In this document: positions 1 through 7,526 of the stretch, in pieces
Layout: each line of letters opens with the position of its first letter
How positions within the stretch are numbered: the first letter of the stretch is position 1
Assembly: GCA_947466005.1 (NCBI GenBank)
Contig: CANIBV010000046.1
Location: 1 to 11,472, forward strand
Direction of reading: 5' to 3'
Length of the DNA stretch: 11,472 bases
Source: Spartobacteria bacterium
GTDB taxonomy: Bacteria > Verrucomicrobiota > Verrucomicrobiia > Chthoniobacterales > UBA6821
Position numbers and translations under genes: made by a program
Notes under the pieces: model-generated
The model's database searches: none
What the model was told of the DNA's origin: nothing
The model's input: only the letters and a program-made list of their open reading frames with translations

Positions 1-123
1 CTCTCCGACTGCGCGGTGATCATCACCGCGCTTCCATCGGCTCCCTTCCTATGGGAGCTGCCCCGAACTCTTTTGGGTAGCCTTGGAAGCAGGGTAAGGG
101 CAACCGGGGGGAGGTTATGGTGA
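1..123 (+). CDS. Possible 3' end of an upstream ORF, product not recognised (partial)
   Basis: Reading frame 1 is open from the window edge to a TGA at 121-123, about 40 codons. The visible tail contains the hydrophobic stretch VIITALPSAPFLWELP and ends RVRATGGRLW. I do not recognise the family. The main support is its end: TGA overlaps the GTG at 120-122 in a GTGA arrangement, the usual 4-nt overlap of coupled genes in an operon, and a good Shine-Dalgarno sits just before it. About two thirds of its codons end in G or C, as expected for coding DNA here. The downstream gene makes retinal, so a carotenoid-pathway or rhodopsin gene would be an attractive partner, but nothing in the 40 residues shows this. 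The stretch also holds two short hairpins (12-32 and about 40-58), so it could instead be a non-coding leader. Confidence 0.35.
   Translation, partial: LSDCAVIITALPSAPFLWELPRTLLGSLGSRVRATGGRLW
106..114 (+). promoter_or_regulatory. Shine-Dalgarno that decides the blh start
   Basis: The run GGGGGGAGG ends 5 nt before GTG at 120 but only 2 nt before ATG at 117. An in-frame TAG at 78-80 rules out any start further upstream. The spacing favours GTG 120, which also gives the 4-nt overlap with the upstream frame. Confidence 0.5.
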
Positions 124-1007
124 AAGCGCTGAAAATCCAGGGGATCGCCTTCAGCATAGCCGCGCTCCTCATGAGCGCCCTCTCGTTCGTGGTCGTTCAC
201 CCCGACGAGAGGTCAGAGTTGATCGTCCTGAGTGCCCTCATCCTCCTGCTGGGTGTTCCGCACGGGGCCTTCGACACCGTGTTTGCATGGAGGATCTACG
301 GAATCCGCAGCCCTCTGGCGTGGGTGGGATTTGTCCTAGGCTACCTTCTTCTTGCTGCCGGTGTCGTGGCCGTGTGGGTGGTGGCGCCGGCATTTTTTCT
401 TCTTGGGTTTCTGCTGATCTCTGCTGTGCATTTTTCGGGCGATCCCGCGGAGGGCACCCCGTTGATGACGCGTCTCCTTTATGGCGGTAGCATCCTTGTC
501 CTGCCCTCCCTGTTTCACGCAGATGAGATGGGGCGCCTTTTCGGACTGCTGGTGGGTCCCGGAACGGCATATATGCTGATGCCGTGGATACGCCTGCTCG
601 CTTGGGTTTGGCTTCCCTGTGTCGGCCTGGCTGTGATCCTGCGCTCGAGGAGTGATCTGACGGGTGCCATGGAGATAGGGGCGGCGGCACTTCTGGCTCT
701 CGTGGTCCCTCCTCTTGTTTCCTTCACGCTCTTCTTCTGCGGCATGCACAGCGCCCGGCACATTCTCAGGACGATCGACTACTCGGGCCGCACTTCAGCG
801 CGTTTATTACTCGTCGCTGCCCTGCTGCCGATGCTCGGCGTCATCGCTGTTTCTGCCGTTGCTTGGCATTTCCTGAAAGATACTCCGCTTGAGGCACGCG
901 TCATACAGATCATCTTTGTGGGACTGGCCGCGCTGACCGTGCCTCACATGATCCTTGTCGAGCGGGTTAGACTCTCCGGCTGGCTCAAAGGTTCCTGCAA
1001 GGAATGA
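120..1007 (+). CDS. blh: Brp/Blh family beta-carotene 15,15'-dioxygenase (retinal-forming)
   Basis: This integral membrane enzyme cleaves beta-carotene with O2 into two molecules of retinal, the chromophore of microbial rhodopsins. The protein is about 295 residues, normal for the family, with many hydrophobic helices. Counting from GTG 120, the family signatures appear in order: GVPHGAFD (His48), AVHFSGDP (His104), MHSARH (His210 and His214) and LTVPHMILVER near the C-terminus. The number and spacing of these histidines match the four iron ligands described for bacterial Blh. ATG 117 is a possible start one codon earlier, but the Shine-Dalgarno spacing and the GTGA overlap favour GTG 120. 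The gene appears to be the last of an operon entering from the left, since a terminator-like hairpin follows. No rhodopsin or carotenoid gene is visible in the window, so the partner must lie off the left edge or elsewhere. Family assignment is firm; exact substrate is inferred. Confidence 0.9.
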   Translation: MKALKIQGIAFSIAALLMSALSFVVVHPDERSELIVLSALILLLGVPHGAFDTVFAWRIYGIRSPLAWVGFVLGYLLLAAGVVAVWVVAPAFFLLGFLLISAVHFSGDPAEGTPLMTRLLYGGSILVLPSLFHADEMGRLFGLLVGPGTAYMLMPWIRLLAWVWLPCVGLAVILRSRSDLTGAMEIGAAALLALVVPPLVSFTLFFCGMHSARHILRTIDYSGRTSARLLLVAALLPMLGVIAVSAVAWHFLKDTPLEARVIQIIFVGLAALTVPHMILVERVRLSGWLKGSCKE

Positions 1008-1017
1008 GCTAAAGGGC

Positions 1018-1046
1018 GGCTGCACACAGCGTGCGGTTTCTTTTTT
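1018..1046 (+). terminator. Rho-independent terminator after blh
   Basis: CTGCAC (1020-1025) pairs with GTGCGG (1031-1036) with one G-U pair around the loop ACAGC. The run TTTCTTTTTT follows at 1037-1046. The hairpin starts about a dozen bases after the blh stop codon. The stem is short, so strength is uncertain. Confidence 0.55.
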
Positions 1047-1129
1047 ATGAAACGGCTACGCTTGCGCTGTTGCCTTGGCTACCAAGATAAAAAAGAGGAA
1101 CTTCATCATCGGCGGGAATCGCACACCCA

Positions 1130-1158
1130 TTGGCTAAAACGATCCATTATTGTACAAT
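1130..1158 (+). promoter_or_regulatory. Putative sigma70-type promoter for the lipoprotein hydrolase
   Basis: TTGGCT (1130-1135) resembles a -35 box (4 of 6) and TACAAT (1153-1158) a -10 box (5 of 6), with an exact 17-bp spacer. The -10 overlaps a perfect 10-bp palindrome ATTGTACAAT. Transcription would begin near 1165, leaving a leader of about 80 nt before ATG 1248. The match is by eye only. The rest of the 240-bp gap between blh and this gene holds nothing else I can identify. Confidence 0.35.
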
Positions 1159-1247
1159 GCAATCGATAACGAAAAAGCCATCCTTTGAAGCTTGGCCTTC
1201 TTTTAGTAGGTTGCCCTCCACGCTTCGGAACGGCAAAATCTGTTTTC

Positions 1248-2918
1248 ATGAAGATCAGATCAGTCAGTCCTTACCTGACGGTAGCTTTTGTCGTCCTGGC
1301 CCTAGTCGGATGCGCTTCCTCCGAGGCAACGATCAAGGAGAGGACGCCACGGTTTCGCCCGTTGCTGACGTCATCGTCAGCCGGAGCAAAAGCTCTCCTT
1401 AATACGGCGGAAGCAACGATCGTCAAGGCCCTGCAGCACCGGCACACAAACCCGCTGCTTGCCCTCGGCGAGAACATGCAGGCGGCGCAGGGGGCGCTTG
1501 CCGCGCTCAAGGCAAACCCCAACGACGCGGTCGCCCTGCACGATTACAACTTTGCCGTGGCGCGCATGGTCGGAATCATCAGCCACGCGAAACTCGACCC
1601 TTGGACCAAACCGCTGGCAGTACCGACAGCTAACGGCACCCTCCTTCTCACGCACAAGCGCGATCCCCGCCCGATGTGGAATCCGGCACTCTACAATTTC
1701 ACGCCGGCCGATCAGTTCACCATCGGCGGAGACTATGTGAAGGAGCATATGACCCGTCCGGGTATCGGGGCGCCGGTCGTGGCCGTGGGTAAGCAGCCGA
1801 ACAATGAGTGGCGCACCAACTACTTGATGAAGAGGGTTTATTACGGCGTGACCGCCGTAGTCCGCTTTCAGGGCAACCGCTGTGTCTTGTCGTTCGAGGA
1901 TCCGCTGGAGAAGGAGACCGTTTCCGTGGATGGCCGCACCATGGATCTGGCCGCCGACTTCACCGTCCCCCTGGCCGTGATGCTGGCCAGCGCAGGGCCC
2001 CAGATTCCGAAGCTGGAGCGCATGCTCTTCCCCGAGAAATACGCGGAGACGGCACAACTCGCCCGCCTCGAGCCCTACAATCCGAACAAGGCGGTGGTGC
2101 TTGTCATCCACGGCCTGATGGATTCTCCCTCCACCTGGGCTCCGATGATCATCAAGCTGCGGAGCGATCCCGAGATCCGGCGCAACTACCAGTTCTGGTT
2201 CTACAGCTATCCCTCCGGCTATCCCTATCCCTACTCGGCATCGATCCTGAGGGAGAAGATGGATGATGTGGAGCATCGGTATCCCACTCACTGGCCGATG
2301 GTAGTGATCGGCCACAGCATGGGAGGATGCATTAGCCGCCTCCTAATGACCGACACGGGCGACAACCTCTGGAAGCTGCTGTTCAACAAGACGCCCGCCG
2401 AAACAAAGTTCCCCGCATCCTCGAAGAAGATCTACACGGACGCCATGATCTTCAAACATCGCCCCGAGATCGGCAGGGCGATCTTCATCGCGGCACCGCT
2501 GAAGGGAAGCGAGATCGCGACCATTTCCATCGGAAGGATCGGATCGATGCTGATCAGAACGCCGAGGCAGCTTTTGCTTGCCGGAAACGACGCCCTCAAG
2601 ATCACCACGTTCCAGGCCAATGACCTCAAACTCAAGCGCGCCCCCAACAGCATCGACACGCTTTCGCCGCAGAACCGCTTTGTCCGGATGATCAACAAGA
2701 TCCCGATCGTTTCCGGGATTCCGTACCACACCATCCAGGGCGACCGGGGGAAGGGCGATACTCCCAACTCATCCGACGGAGTCGTCCCCTACTGGAGCTC
2801 CCACATGGAGGGGGCGCAGTCCGAATGCATCGTCCCGAGCGATCACAGCGCCCATCAGAATCCCAAGGCCTTTGCAGAGGTCGCTCGGATCCTGAAACTG
2901 AATGCAGAAGCCAGGTAG
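1248..2918 (+). CDS. Putative lipoprotein with alpha/beta-hydrolase (lipase/esterase-like) domain
   Basis: The 556-residue protein begins with a lipoprotein signal peptide: charged MKIR, a hydrophobic core, then the lipobox LVGC with Cys22 as the likely lipidated residue. I chose ATG 1248 because it gives this clean signal. A TTG at 1185 would add 21 residues that spoil it. Residues about 30-270 are not recognised; about 50-110 look helical, with one TPR-like stretch near NPND. The hydrolase domain starts near residue 278 with VVLVIHGLMDS (His288-Gly289, oxyanion region), has the nucleophile elbow GHSMGG (Ser357), then IFIAAPLKGS, SDGVVP (Asp510, candidate acid) and DHSAH (His533 or His536, candidate base). 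It should be an envelope-anchored esterase or lipase of unknown substrate. The gene stands alone, convergent with the DUF4105 gene; no clear Shine-Dalgarno precedes the start. Confidence 0.85.
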   Translation: MKIRSVSPYLTVAFVVLALVGCASSEATIKERTPRFRPLLTSSSAGAKALLNTAEATIVKALQHRHTNPLLALGENMQAAQGALAALKANPNDAVALHDYNFAVARMVGIISHAKLDPWTKPLAVPTANGTLLLTHKRDPRPMWNPALYNFTPADQFTIGGDYVKEHMTRPGIGAPVVAVGKQPNNEWRTNYLMKRVYYGVTAVVRFQGNRCVLSFEDPLEKETVSVDGRTMDLAADFTVPLAVMLASAGPQIPKLERMLFPEKYAETAQLARLEPYNPNKAVVLVIHGLMDSPSTWAPMIIKLRSDPEIRRNYQFWFYSYPSGYPYPYSASILREKMDDVEHRYPTHWPMVVIGHSMGGCISRLLMTDTGDNLWKLLFNKTPAETKFPASSKKIYTDAMIFKHRPEIGRAIFIAAPLKGSEIATISIGRIGSMLIRTPRQLLLAGNDALKITTFQANDLKLKRAPNSIDTLSPQNRFVRMINKIPIVSGIPYHTIQGDRGKGDTPNSSDGVVPYWSSHMEGAQSECIVPSDHSAHQNPKAFAEVARILKLNAEAR

Positions 2919-3001
2919 GAGTAGTTGCAGAAAAGAATTAGGAACAGCGTGGAGAAGCAGCGGTTGTTGAGACATTCAGGCCGCCTCTTTTTTCGGATGA
3001 T

Positions 3002-4033
3002 CTACTCCCCAAACCCGGGGCGCCCCGCACGGATGATGCGAGAGAAGTTCGGATCTTGATCTGCTTTTCTGGCGGCTGGATTGATCAGCGCGCGTTGTTT
3101 CAGCTCATCAAAAGGAAGCCCTTTCGTGGTGAGCAGACCGCGCTCATAGAACATCTCGTCGATATGCCCGTTCTTCAAGATGCGCAGATCCCACGGGCTC
3201 CGCGCGGCGATCGATCGTTGGGAACGGATGGCCGTGGTGCAGTTTGCGGTGATAGCATTGTACCAGCGCGGGTGAGCGTAGAGTTCGTTCATAGAGCGGA
3301 TATATTCCAGAAAACGCTCCCGGACCTCTTCCTGCGGCATGGTGGTCCGATAGAGATAGACCTCCTCACCCTCGCGGTAGTTGGAGCGGACGCGGATTAC
3401 ATCGCGCTCATCAGCGACGACATAAACCAGCTCAAACTGCCGGTAGAGACCGCCGAGGGCTGAGTAGTCCTCCCCCTTCTCCTTGCGCGTCTCGATCGAG
3501 ATGGCTATCGGCGGAGCATCCTTGAATTGAAAGCTCAGGATGGGATGAGCCATCCAGGAGATCCCCCAAAAATTCAGGAAGGCATCGATACCCGTGAGTT
3601 GGGAGAGCCGTACGATCCGAGTCTCCCAGCGGGGATTGTTCTCCCCCGATTTGTTATCAGAACGATAATCGAAGTTGCGGACATTGTGCAGGGTGACGAG
3701 GTCCCCATTCACGTCGGCCCACGGTTCCCGGGCGACATCGGTTTGCCAGTCACGGTCATTGCCCGGCTGAAGAAGGAACCACCAGAGAGTCACCAGTGCC
3801 GTCAGCGCAACCACCCCCACCACCCCAAGGGTGGCCCACCTGCTCCCCCTCGCAACGAGGAACAGCAGAACCAAAACCACCCCCAGATACGTGAAGGCAA
3901 CGGCATGGCTTGAGGCCGCAACGGGAGAGTCGAACCACAGGGCGCCGAAGGCCCATGCCCCCCAACCGAGGATCAACACTCCGAGTACCAGGATGCGCGC
4001 GATCTTCAGGTGCCGTTTCGGAAAGCCCATCAT
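3002..4033 (-). CDS. DUF4105 / Lnb N-terminal periplasmic domain membrane protein
   Basis: The 343-residue protein has three hydrophobic segments (about residues 10-32, 45-62 and 66-88) followed by a soluble region that, from its features, belongs to the DUF4105 family (Lnb N-terminal periplasmic domain). The family-like marks are VTLHNVRNFDYR (about 113-124), AHPILSF (162-168), AISIETR and the late PRWYNAITANCTTAI with Cys265. Cys265 and His163 are candidates for a papain-like catalytic pair, but that is inference; no activity is established here. The start could be either of two adjacent ATGs (4033 or 4030) and no good ribosome site is seen. The gene follows ppk1 on the same strand after 56 bp with no evident terminator between, so the two may be co-transcribed. 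The soluble part probably faces the periplasm. Confidence 0.75.
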   Translation of the reverse strand: MMGFPKRHLKIARILVLGVLILGWGAWAFGALWFDSPVAASSHAVAFTYLGVVLVLLFLVARGSRWATLGVVGVVALTALVTLWWFLLQPGNDRDWQTDVAREPWADVNGDLVTLHNVRNFDYRSDNKSGENNPRWETRIVRLSQLTGIDAFLNFWGISWMAHPILSFQFKDAPPIAISIETRKEKGEDYSALGGLYRQFELVYVVADERDVIRVRSNYREGEEVYLYRTTMPQEEVRERFLEYIRSMNELYAHPRWYNAITANCTTAIRSQRSIAARSPWDLRILKNGHIDEMFYERGLLTTKGLPFDELKQRALINPAARKADQDPNFSRIIRAGRPGFGE

Positions 4034-4089
4034 GGGATTTATTCAGCGGTTCCCTAGAGCCTTCAGCCTAAACTGTTACAGCCTACGGC

Positions 4090-6165
4090 TCACTGCGCCA
4101 CCGAGGGCTTGGCTTTCCTGCGACGCTGTGACTCGGCTAGGAACTCAGCCTGCGCGTTGAAAGGCTCCCCAATCATCGGAACCGGGTGATAGAGCCCGTC
4201 GGCATCCATAACCCGCGCCTTCACGTTGTCGCGCCAGAACCAGTCGATGATTTCCTGAATGTGCGCCTGCACCTTGGGATTGCGGACCGGAAAGCCGGTT
4301 TCGACGCGGCGGAAGAGATTGCGTGGCATCCAGTCGGCGCTGCCGAGGTAGATCTCCGGCGTGCCGCCGTTCTCGAATCGGATGATGCGGCTGTGTTCCA
4401 GGAAACGGCCAACCAGACTGCGCACCTCGATGTTCTCGCTCACCCCAGGGATTCCGGGGCGCAGGCAGCAGATTCCACGGATGAAGAGCTGCACCTTGAT
4501 GCCGGCCTGAGAGGCGCGGTAGAGAGCCTCAATCATGCTCTCTTCCACGAGAGCATTCATCTTCACGAAAATGGTGGCGGGCCGGCCCTGTTTGGCATGC
4601 TCGATCTCACGGTCGATGAGGGCGAGCATTCCCTCACGCAGATCGTAGGGAGCCATGAGGAGCTCCTTCATGCCGGGGAACTTGGAGACGCCGGTCAGGA
4701 TATTGAACATTGTCGCGACATCCGAGGTGAGTTCCTCGCGTGCAGTGAGGAAGCCGAGGTCCGTGTAGAGGCGTGCGGTCGAGGGGTGGTAGTTGCCGGT
4801 CCCAAGATGAGCGTAGCGGCGGATGACTTCGCCCTCTTGGCGCACCACGAGCATCGCCTTGGCATGGGTCTTGAGACCCGCGATGCCGTAGATGACATTT
4901 ACTCCGGCCTCGCGCATGAGGCGTGCCCACTTAATGTTGGCTGCCTCGTCAAAGCGCGCCTTGAGTTCGATGATGACGGTCACCTGCTTGCCGTTCTGCG
5001 CCGCCTGAATCAGGGAGGCGACAAGCGGCGAATCGGAGCTGGTCCGGTAGAGAGTCTGCTTGATGGCTAGGACATTGGGATCCTCCGCAGCCTGGCCGAG
5101 GAAATCGAGGACCGTCTGGAAGCTGTCGTAGGGATGCTGGAGGAGGACATCGCTCTTGCGGATGTGCCAGAAGATGTCGGCCTCTTCGTTCAGTGAGACA
5201 ACCGTGGCCGGCGTGAACCGCTTGTCTCGGAGGTCGGGTCGGTCGATCGAGAGGGCAAGCGGCATGAGGCGCGTCAGGTTGATCGGACCCCTGTGACGGT
5301 AGAGATCACCTTGCTCCAGATTGAAGATTTCGAGCAGCCGGCCGGTTACCTCGTCGGGGCAATCCTCCTGCACCTCGAGACGTACGGCTGCGCCGCGGTT
5401 CACATGGCGCAGCTCCTCCTCGATGGCATGGAGCAGGTTGTCAGCCTCCTCCTCATCGACGTAGAGGTTGCTGTTGCGCGTGACGCGGAAGAGATGGGCG
5501 CCCAGTACGTTCACCCCGTGGAAGAGCGAGCCGACATAGTGTTTGATGATGCTCCCGAGGAAGACGAAGTCGTGGCCCTGTTCATCGGTCTGGTTCGCGA
5601 AGGGAACCACACGCGGCAGGATGCGCGGCACCTGCACGACGGCGAGATCCGTGTTGATCCCCTCTCCCTCGAGATGGACGATAATGTTCAGGCTCTTGTT
5701 GAGAAGCTGGGGGAAGGGATGTGAAGGGTCGATGGCGAGGGGCGTGAGGACCGGAAAGATCCGTTCGTGGAAGAACTTCTCGAAGTGGGCGCTCTCCACA
5801 TCGGGGACATCAGGAAAATTATGGAACTTGATGTTTTGTGCGGCCAGACCGGGCTCGATCTCCTCGTTCCAGCAGCGGTACTGGTCTTCGACCTGCTTGC
5901 GTGCCCGCTTGGAGATGGCGGCTAGTTCCGACTTGGGAGACATCCCGTCGGGGGCAAGCGCTACATGATGGGTCTGCACCTGTTGCTTAAGACCGGCCAC
6001 CCGGACCTCGAAGAACTCATCCAGATTCGAGCTGACGATGCAGAGGAACTTGAGACGCTCGAGAAGAGGATTCTCCTTATCGAGAGCTTGATCGAGCACG
6101 CGCTGGTTGAACTCTAGCCAGCTTAAGCCGCGATTGATGAAGTGAGAGGGATCCCCGAGTTCCAT
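4090..6165 (-). CDS. ppk1: Polyphosphate kinase 1
   Basis: PPK1 reversibly transfers the gamma phosphate of ATP onto long-chain polyphosphate, through a phosphohistidine intermediate. The 691-residue length is typical. Visible motifs: INRGLSWLEFNQRVL at the N-terminus, SSNLDEFFEVRVAG (Asn47, ATP-contact region), YAHLGTGNYHPSTARLYTD with His453 (equivalent of the autophosphorylated His435 of E. coli), FLEHSRIIRFENGG with His591 (equivalent of His592), and YLGSADWMPRN...RRVETGFPV. All four domains appear intact. I chose ATG 6165 because homology begins there and GGAG lies 5 nt upstream; the frame stays open for 81 more codons to 6408, but that part has no family character and overlaps the divergent NUDIX gene. 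The 144-bp gap to the NUDIX gene must hold two divergent promoters; I could not identify convincing boxes or a Pho box. Confidence 0.96.
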   Translation of the reverse strand: MELGDPSHFINRGLSWLEFNQRVLDQALDKENPLLERLKFLCIVSSNLDEFFEVRVAGLKQQVQTHHVALAPDGMSPKSELAAISKRARKQVEDQYRCWNEEIEPGLAAQNIKFHNFPDVPDVESAHFEKFFHERIFPVLTPLAIDPSHPFPQLLNKSLNIIVHLEGEGINTDLAVVQVPRILPRVVPFANQTDEQGHDFVFLGSIIKHYVGSLFHGVNVLGAHLFRVTRNSNLYVDEEEADNLLHAIEEELRHVNRGAAVRLEVQEDCPDEVTGRLLEIFNLEQGDLYRHRGPINLTRLMPLALSIDRPDLRDKRFTPATVVSLNEEADIFWHIRKSDVLLQHPYDSFQTVLDFLGQAAEDPNVLAIKQTLYRTSSDSPLVASLIQAAQNGKQVTVIIELKARFDEAANIKWARLMREAGVNVIYGIAGLKTHAKAMLVVRQEGEVIRRYAHLGTGNYHPSTARLYTDLGFLTAREELTSDVATMFNILTGVSKFPGMKELLMAPYDLREGMLALIDREIEHAKQGRPATIFVKMNALVEESMIEALYRASQAGIKVQLFIRGICCLRPGIPGVSENIEVRSLVGRFLEHSRIIRFENGGTPEIYLGSADWMPRNLFRRVETGFPVRNPKVQAHIQEIIDWFWRDNVKARVMDADGLYHPVPMIGEPFNAQAEFLAESQRRRKAKPSVAQ

Positions 6166-6170
6166 AGAAA

Positions 6171-6174
6171 CTCC
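6171..6174 (-). promoter_or_regulatory. Shine-Dalgarno of ppk1
   Basis: On the minus strand GGAG lies 5 nt before the ATG that ends at 6165. It decides between this start and the much longer open frame reaching 6408. Confidence 0.6.
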
Positions 6175-6309
6175 ATCGTGCGATGTCCGCTCGCGCTGAG
6201 CAAGGGAGCTTTTGTGACAATGCCGCAACCTAGGAGCCAATTCTCGTGCCGAGCCGCAGAGGACTTTAGGCCCTTCCTTCACTCCTATTTTCCAGATTAA
6301 TTCATCTGC

Positions 6310-6804
6310 ATGGATCCTCATAATCTCGATTTCTGGCAAAACTGGCAGCCGACGATGAGAGCCTCCCTCTGCTTTGTGCGCCGGGAGGGCCAGATCCTGA
6401 TGATTCATAAGAAGCGGGGCCTCGGCGTCGGCAAGATCAACGGACCCGGCGGTCGGCTTGAGCCGGGTGAGACCGCGCTTGAGGCGGCAATCCGCGAGAC
6501 CGAGGAGGAACTCTGCATCACCCCGTTACATCTTAGCGAGCGCGGTGAGCTTCACTTCCAGTTCGTCGATGGTCTGGCGCTCCACTGCGTCGTCTTCACG
6601 GCGGAAGGCTGTATTGGTGAGCCAAAGGAAACCGAGGAGGCCATCCCTCACTGGATGGAGCCGTCAGCGATTCCCTATCACAATATGTGGGCGGATGATA
6701 TCCACTGGCTGCCGGGGATGCTGGAGGGAAAGAAGTTCCGCGGATACTTCCACTTTAATGAGGATGTGATGCTCTCGCGCCGCTTGGAATGGCTGTCAGC
6801 CTAA
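6310..6804 (+). CDS. MTH1-like NUDIX hydrolase (probable oxidised-purine dNTP diphosphatase)
   Basis: The 164-residue protein probably hydrolyses 8-oxo-dGTP or related oxidised purine nucleotides to the monophosphate, cleaning the nucleotide pool. The Nudix box runs from Gly48 to Ile70 with Glu54, Arg62, Glu63, Glu66 and Glu67; the usual Gly near its end is Cys69. Similarity to human MTH1 extends beyond the box: KKRGLGVGKINGPGG resembles MTH1 KKRGFGAGRWNGFGG, and MWADDIHWLP and KKFRGYFHF match MTH1 MWPDDSYWFP and KKFHGYFKF. Thus Asn44, Trp127, Asp129 and Asp130 line up with the MTH1 base-recognition residues Asn33, Trp117, Asp119 and Asp120. A later start at ATG 6355 would align with the MTH1 N-terminus, but the WQPT residues before it seem typical of bacterial relatives, so I keep 6310. 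No clear Shine-Dalgarno precedes either. It is divergent from ppk1 and converges on the VIT gene with a 24-bp gap. Confidence 0.88.
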   Translation: MDPHNLDFWQNWQPTMRASLCFVRREGQILMIHKKRGLGVGKINGPGGRLEPGETALEAAIRETEEELCITPLHLSERGELHFQFVDGLALHCVVFTAEGCIGEPKETEEAIPHWMEPSAIPYHNMWADDIHWLPGMLEGKKFRGYFHFNEDVMLSRRLEWLSA

Positions 6805-6828
6805 CAGACTATGCCGCCGCACGGTACA

Positions 6829-7518
6829 TTACAGGGGCTTGCCCACAAGTGCTCCCACGCCTGCGGTCAGGGCCATGGCTAGCGCTCCCCAGAAAGTGAC
6901 TCGCACGATGGAACGGAGAACTGGAGCGCCACCTGCGTAGGCGGAGAGTGCGCCCAGGATGGCGAGAAAAATCATGGAGCTGCCCGAAACCGTCCAGGCG
7001 ATCCAGCTGTGCGGCACGGCGAGCACGACCAGCAGTGGCATGGCGGCACCGGTCGCGAAGGTTGCTGCGGAGGCCAGCGCAGCCTGCACTGGGCGGGCGC
7101 TGAGGGTTTCGGAGATCCCGAGCTCATCACGGGCATGAGCTCCCAGGGCATCCTTCTCCATCAGTTGCCTAGCCACTTGGTCCGCAAGCCCCTGATCGAG
7201 TCCCCGCTCCACATAGATGGAGGCCAGTTCCGAATGTTCATGTTCGCTATCGGTGGCAAGTTCGATCCGTTCGCGCTCGAGATCGGCCCGCTCCGTGTCG
7301 GACTGGGAGCTCACGGAGACATACTCCCCGGCGGCCATCGACATGGCGCCTGCCACGAGTCCGGCGGCACCGGCGACAAGGACGCTGCTGCGACTTGCCT
7401 CTGCTGCCGCGACGCCCACAATCAGACTGGCCGTGGAGAGGAGTCCGTCGTTTGCACCGAGGACGGCCGCGCGCAGCCATCCGACCCGGTGAGTGAGATG
7501 GAACTCGGAGTGTTTCAT
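6829..7518 (-). CDS. VIT1/CCC1 family transporter (iron/manganese)
   Basis: The 229-residue length is normal for bacterial VIT proteins, which move Fe2+ or Mn2+ across the membrane. The signature HRVGWLRAAVLGANDGLLSTASLIVGVA (residues 10-37) contains the conserved Asp24, and GAMSMAAGEYVSVSSQSD (57-74) forms the end of the second helix. Residues about 75-135 are hydrophilic and rich in Glu, Asp and His, matching the cytoplasmic metal-binding helices of the family. Three further hydrophobic helices follow (about 144-168, 172-195, 205-226). The gene lies 8 bp downstream of msrB on the same strand, with no own Shine-Dalgarno visible, so it is probably translated by coupling from the msrB message. 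Metal and direction of transport cannot be told from sequence; export from the cytoplasm is usual for the family. Confidence 0.92.
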   Translation of the reverse strand: MKHSEFHLTHRVGWLRAAVLGANDGLLSTASLIVGVAAAEASRSSVLVAGAAGLVAGAMSMAAGEYVSVSSQSDTERADLERERIELATDSEHEHSELASIYVERGLDQGLADQVARQLMEKDALGAHARDELGISETLSARPVQAALASAATFATGAAMPLLVVLAVPHSWIAWTVSGSSMIFLAILGALSAYAGGAPVLRSIVRVTFWGALAMALTAGVGALVGKPL

Positions 7519-7526
7519 TGAGGCAA

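Noticed and set aside
12..32. Near-perfect GC-rich hairpin as a terminator for a gene to the left
   Set aside because: GCGCGGTG pairs with CACCGCGC but there is no T run after it, and the sequence may be coding for the partial upstream frame.
1185..1247. Upstream TTG start for the lipoprotein hydrolase
   Set aside because: It would place 21 residues before a textbook lipoprotein signal. It also happens to read LLLVGC, but no membrane-protein logic supports two lipoboxes, and there is no Shine-Dalgarno.
1377..2315. Minus-strand 312-codon open frame opposite the hydrolase gene
   Set aside because: It is antisense to a gene with clear lipase motifs, is rich in His, Arg and Gly as expected from a GC-rich shadow frame, and has no recognisable domain.
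2960..2995. Possible terminator in the gap between the hydrolase and DUF4105 genes
   Set aside because: A T run (TTTTTT) follows CCGCC, but the only stem is GCGG/CCGC with a 17-nt loop, too weak to call.
4186..5070. Plus-strand 294-codon open frame opposite ppk1
   Set aside because: It is a shadow of the highly conserved ppk1 C-terminal half; its own translation has no family features.
6166..6309. Pho box or clear promoters between ppk1 and the NUDIX gene
   Set aside because: A TTGTGACAA-like stretch is present, but it does not form the paired CTGTCAT repeats of a Pho box, and no -35/-10 pair with proper spacing was convincing.
6166..6408. N-terminal extension of PPK1
   Set aside because: Family homology begins at the ATG at 6165, which has GGAG 5 nt upstream; the extension overlaps the divergent NUDIX gene.
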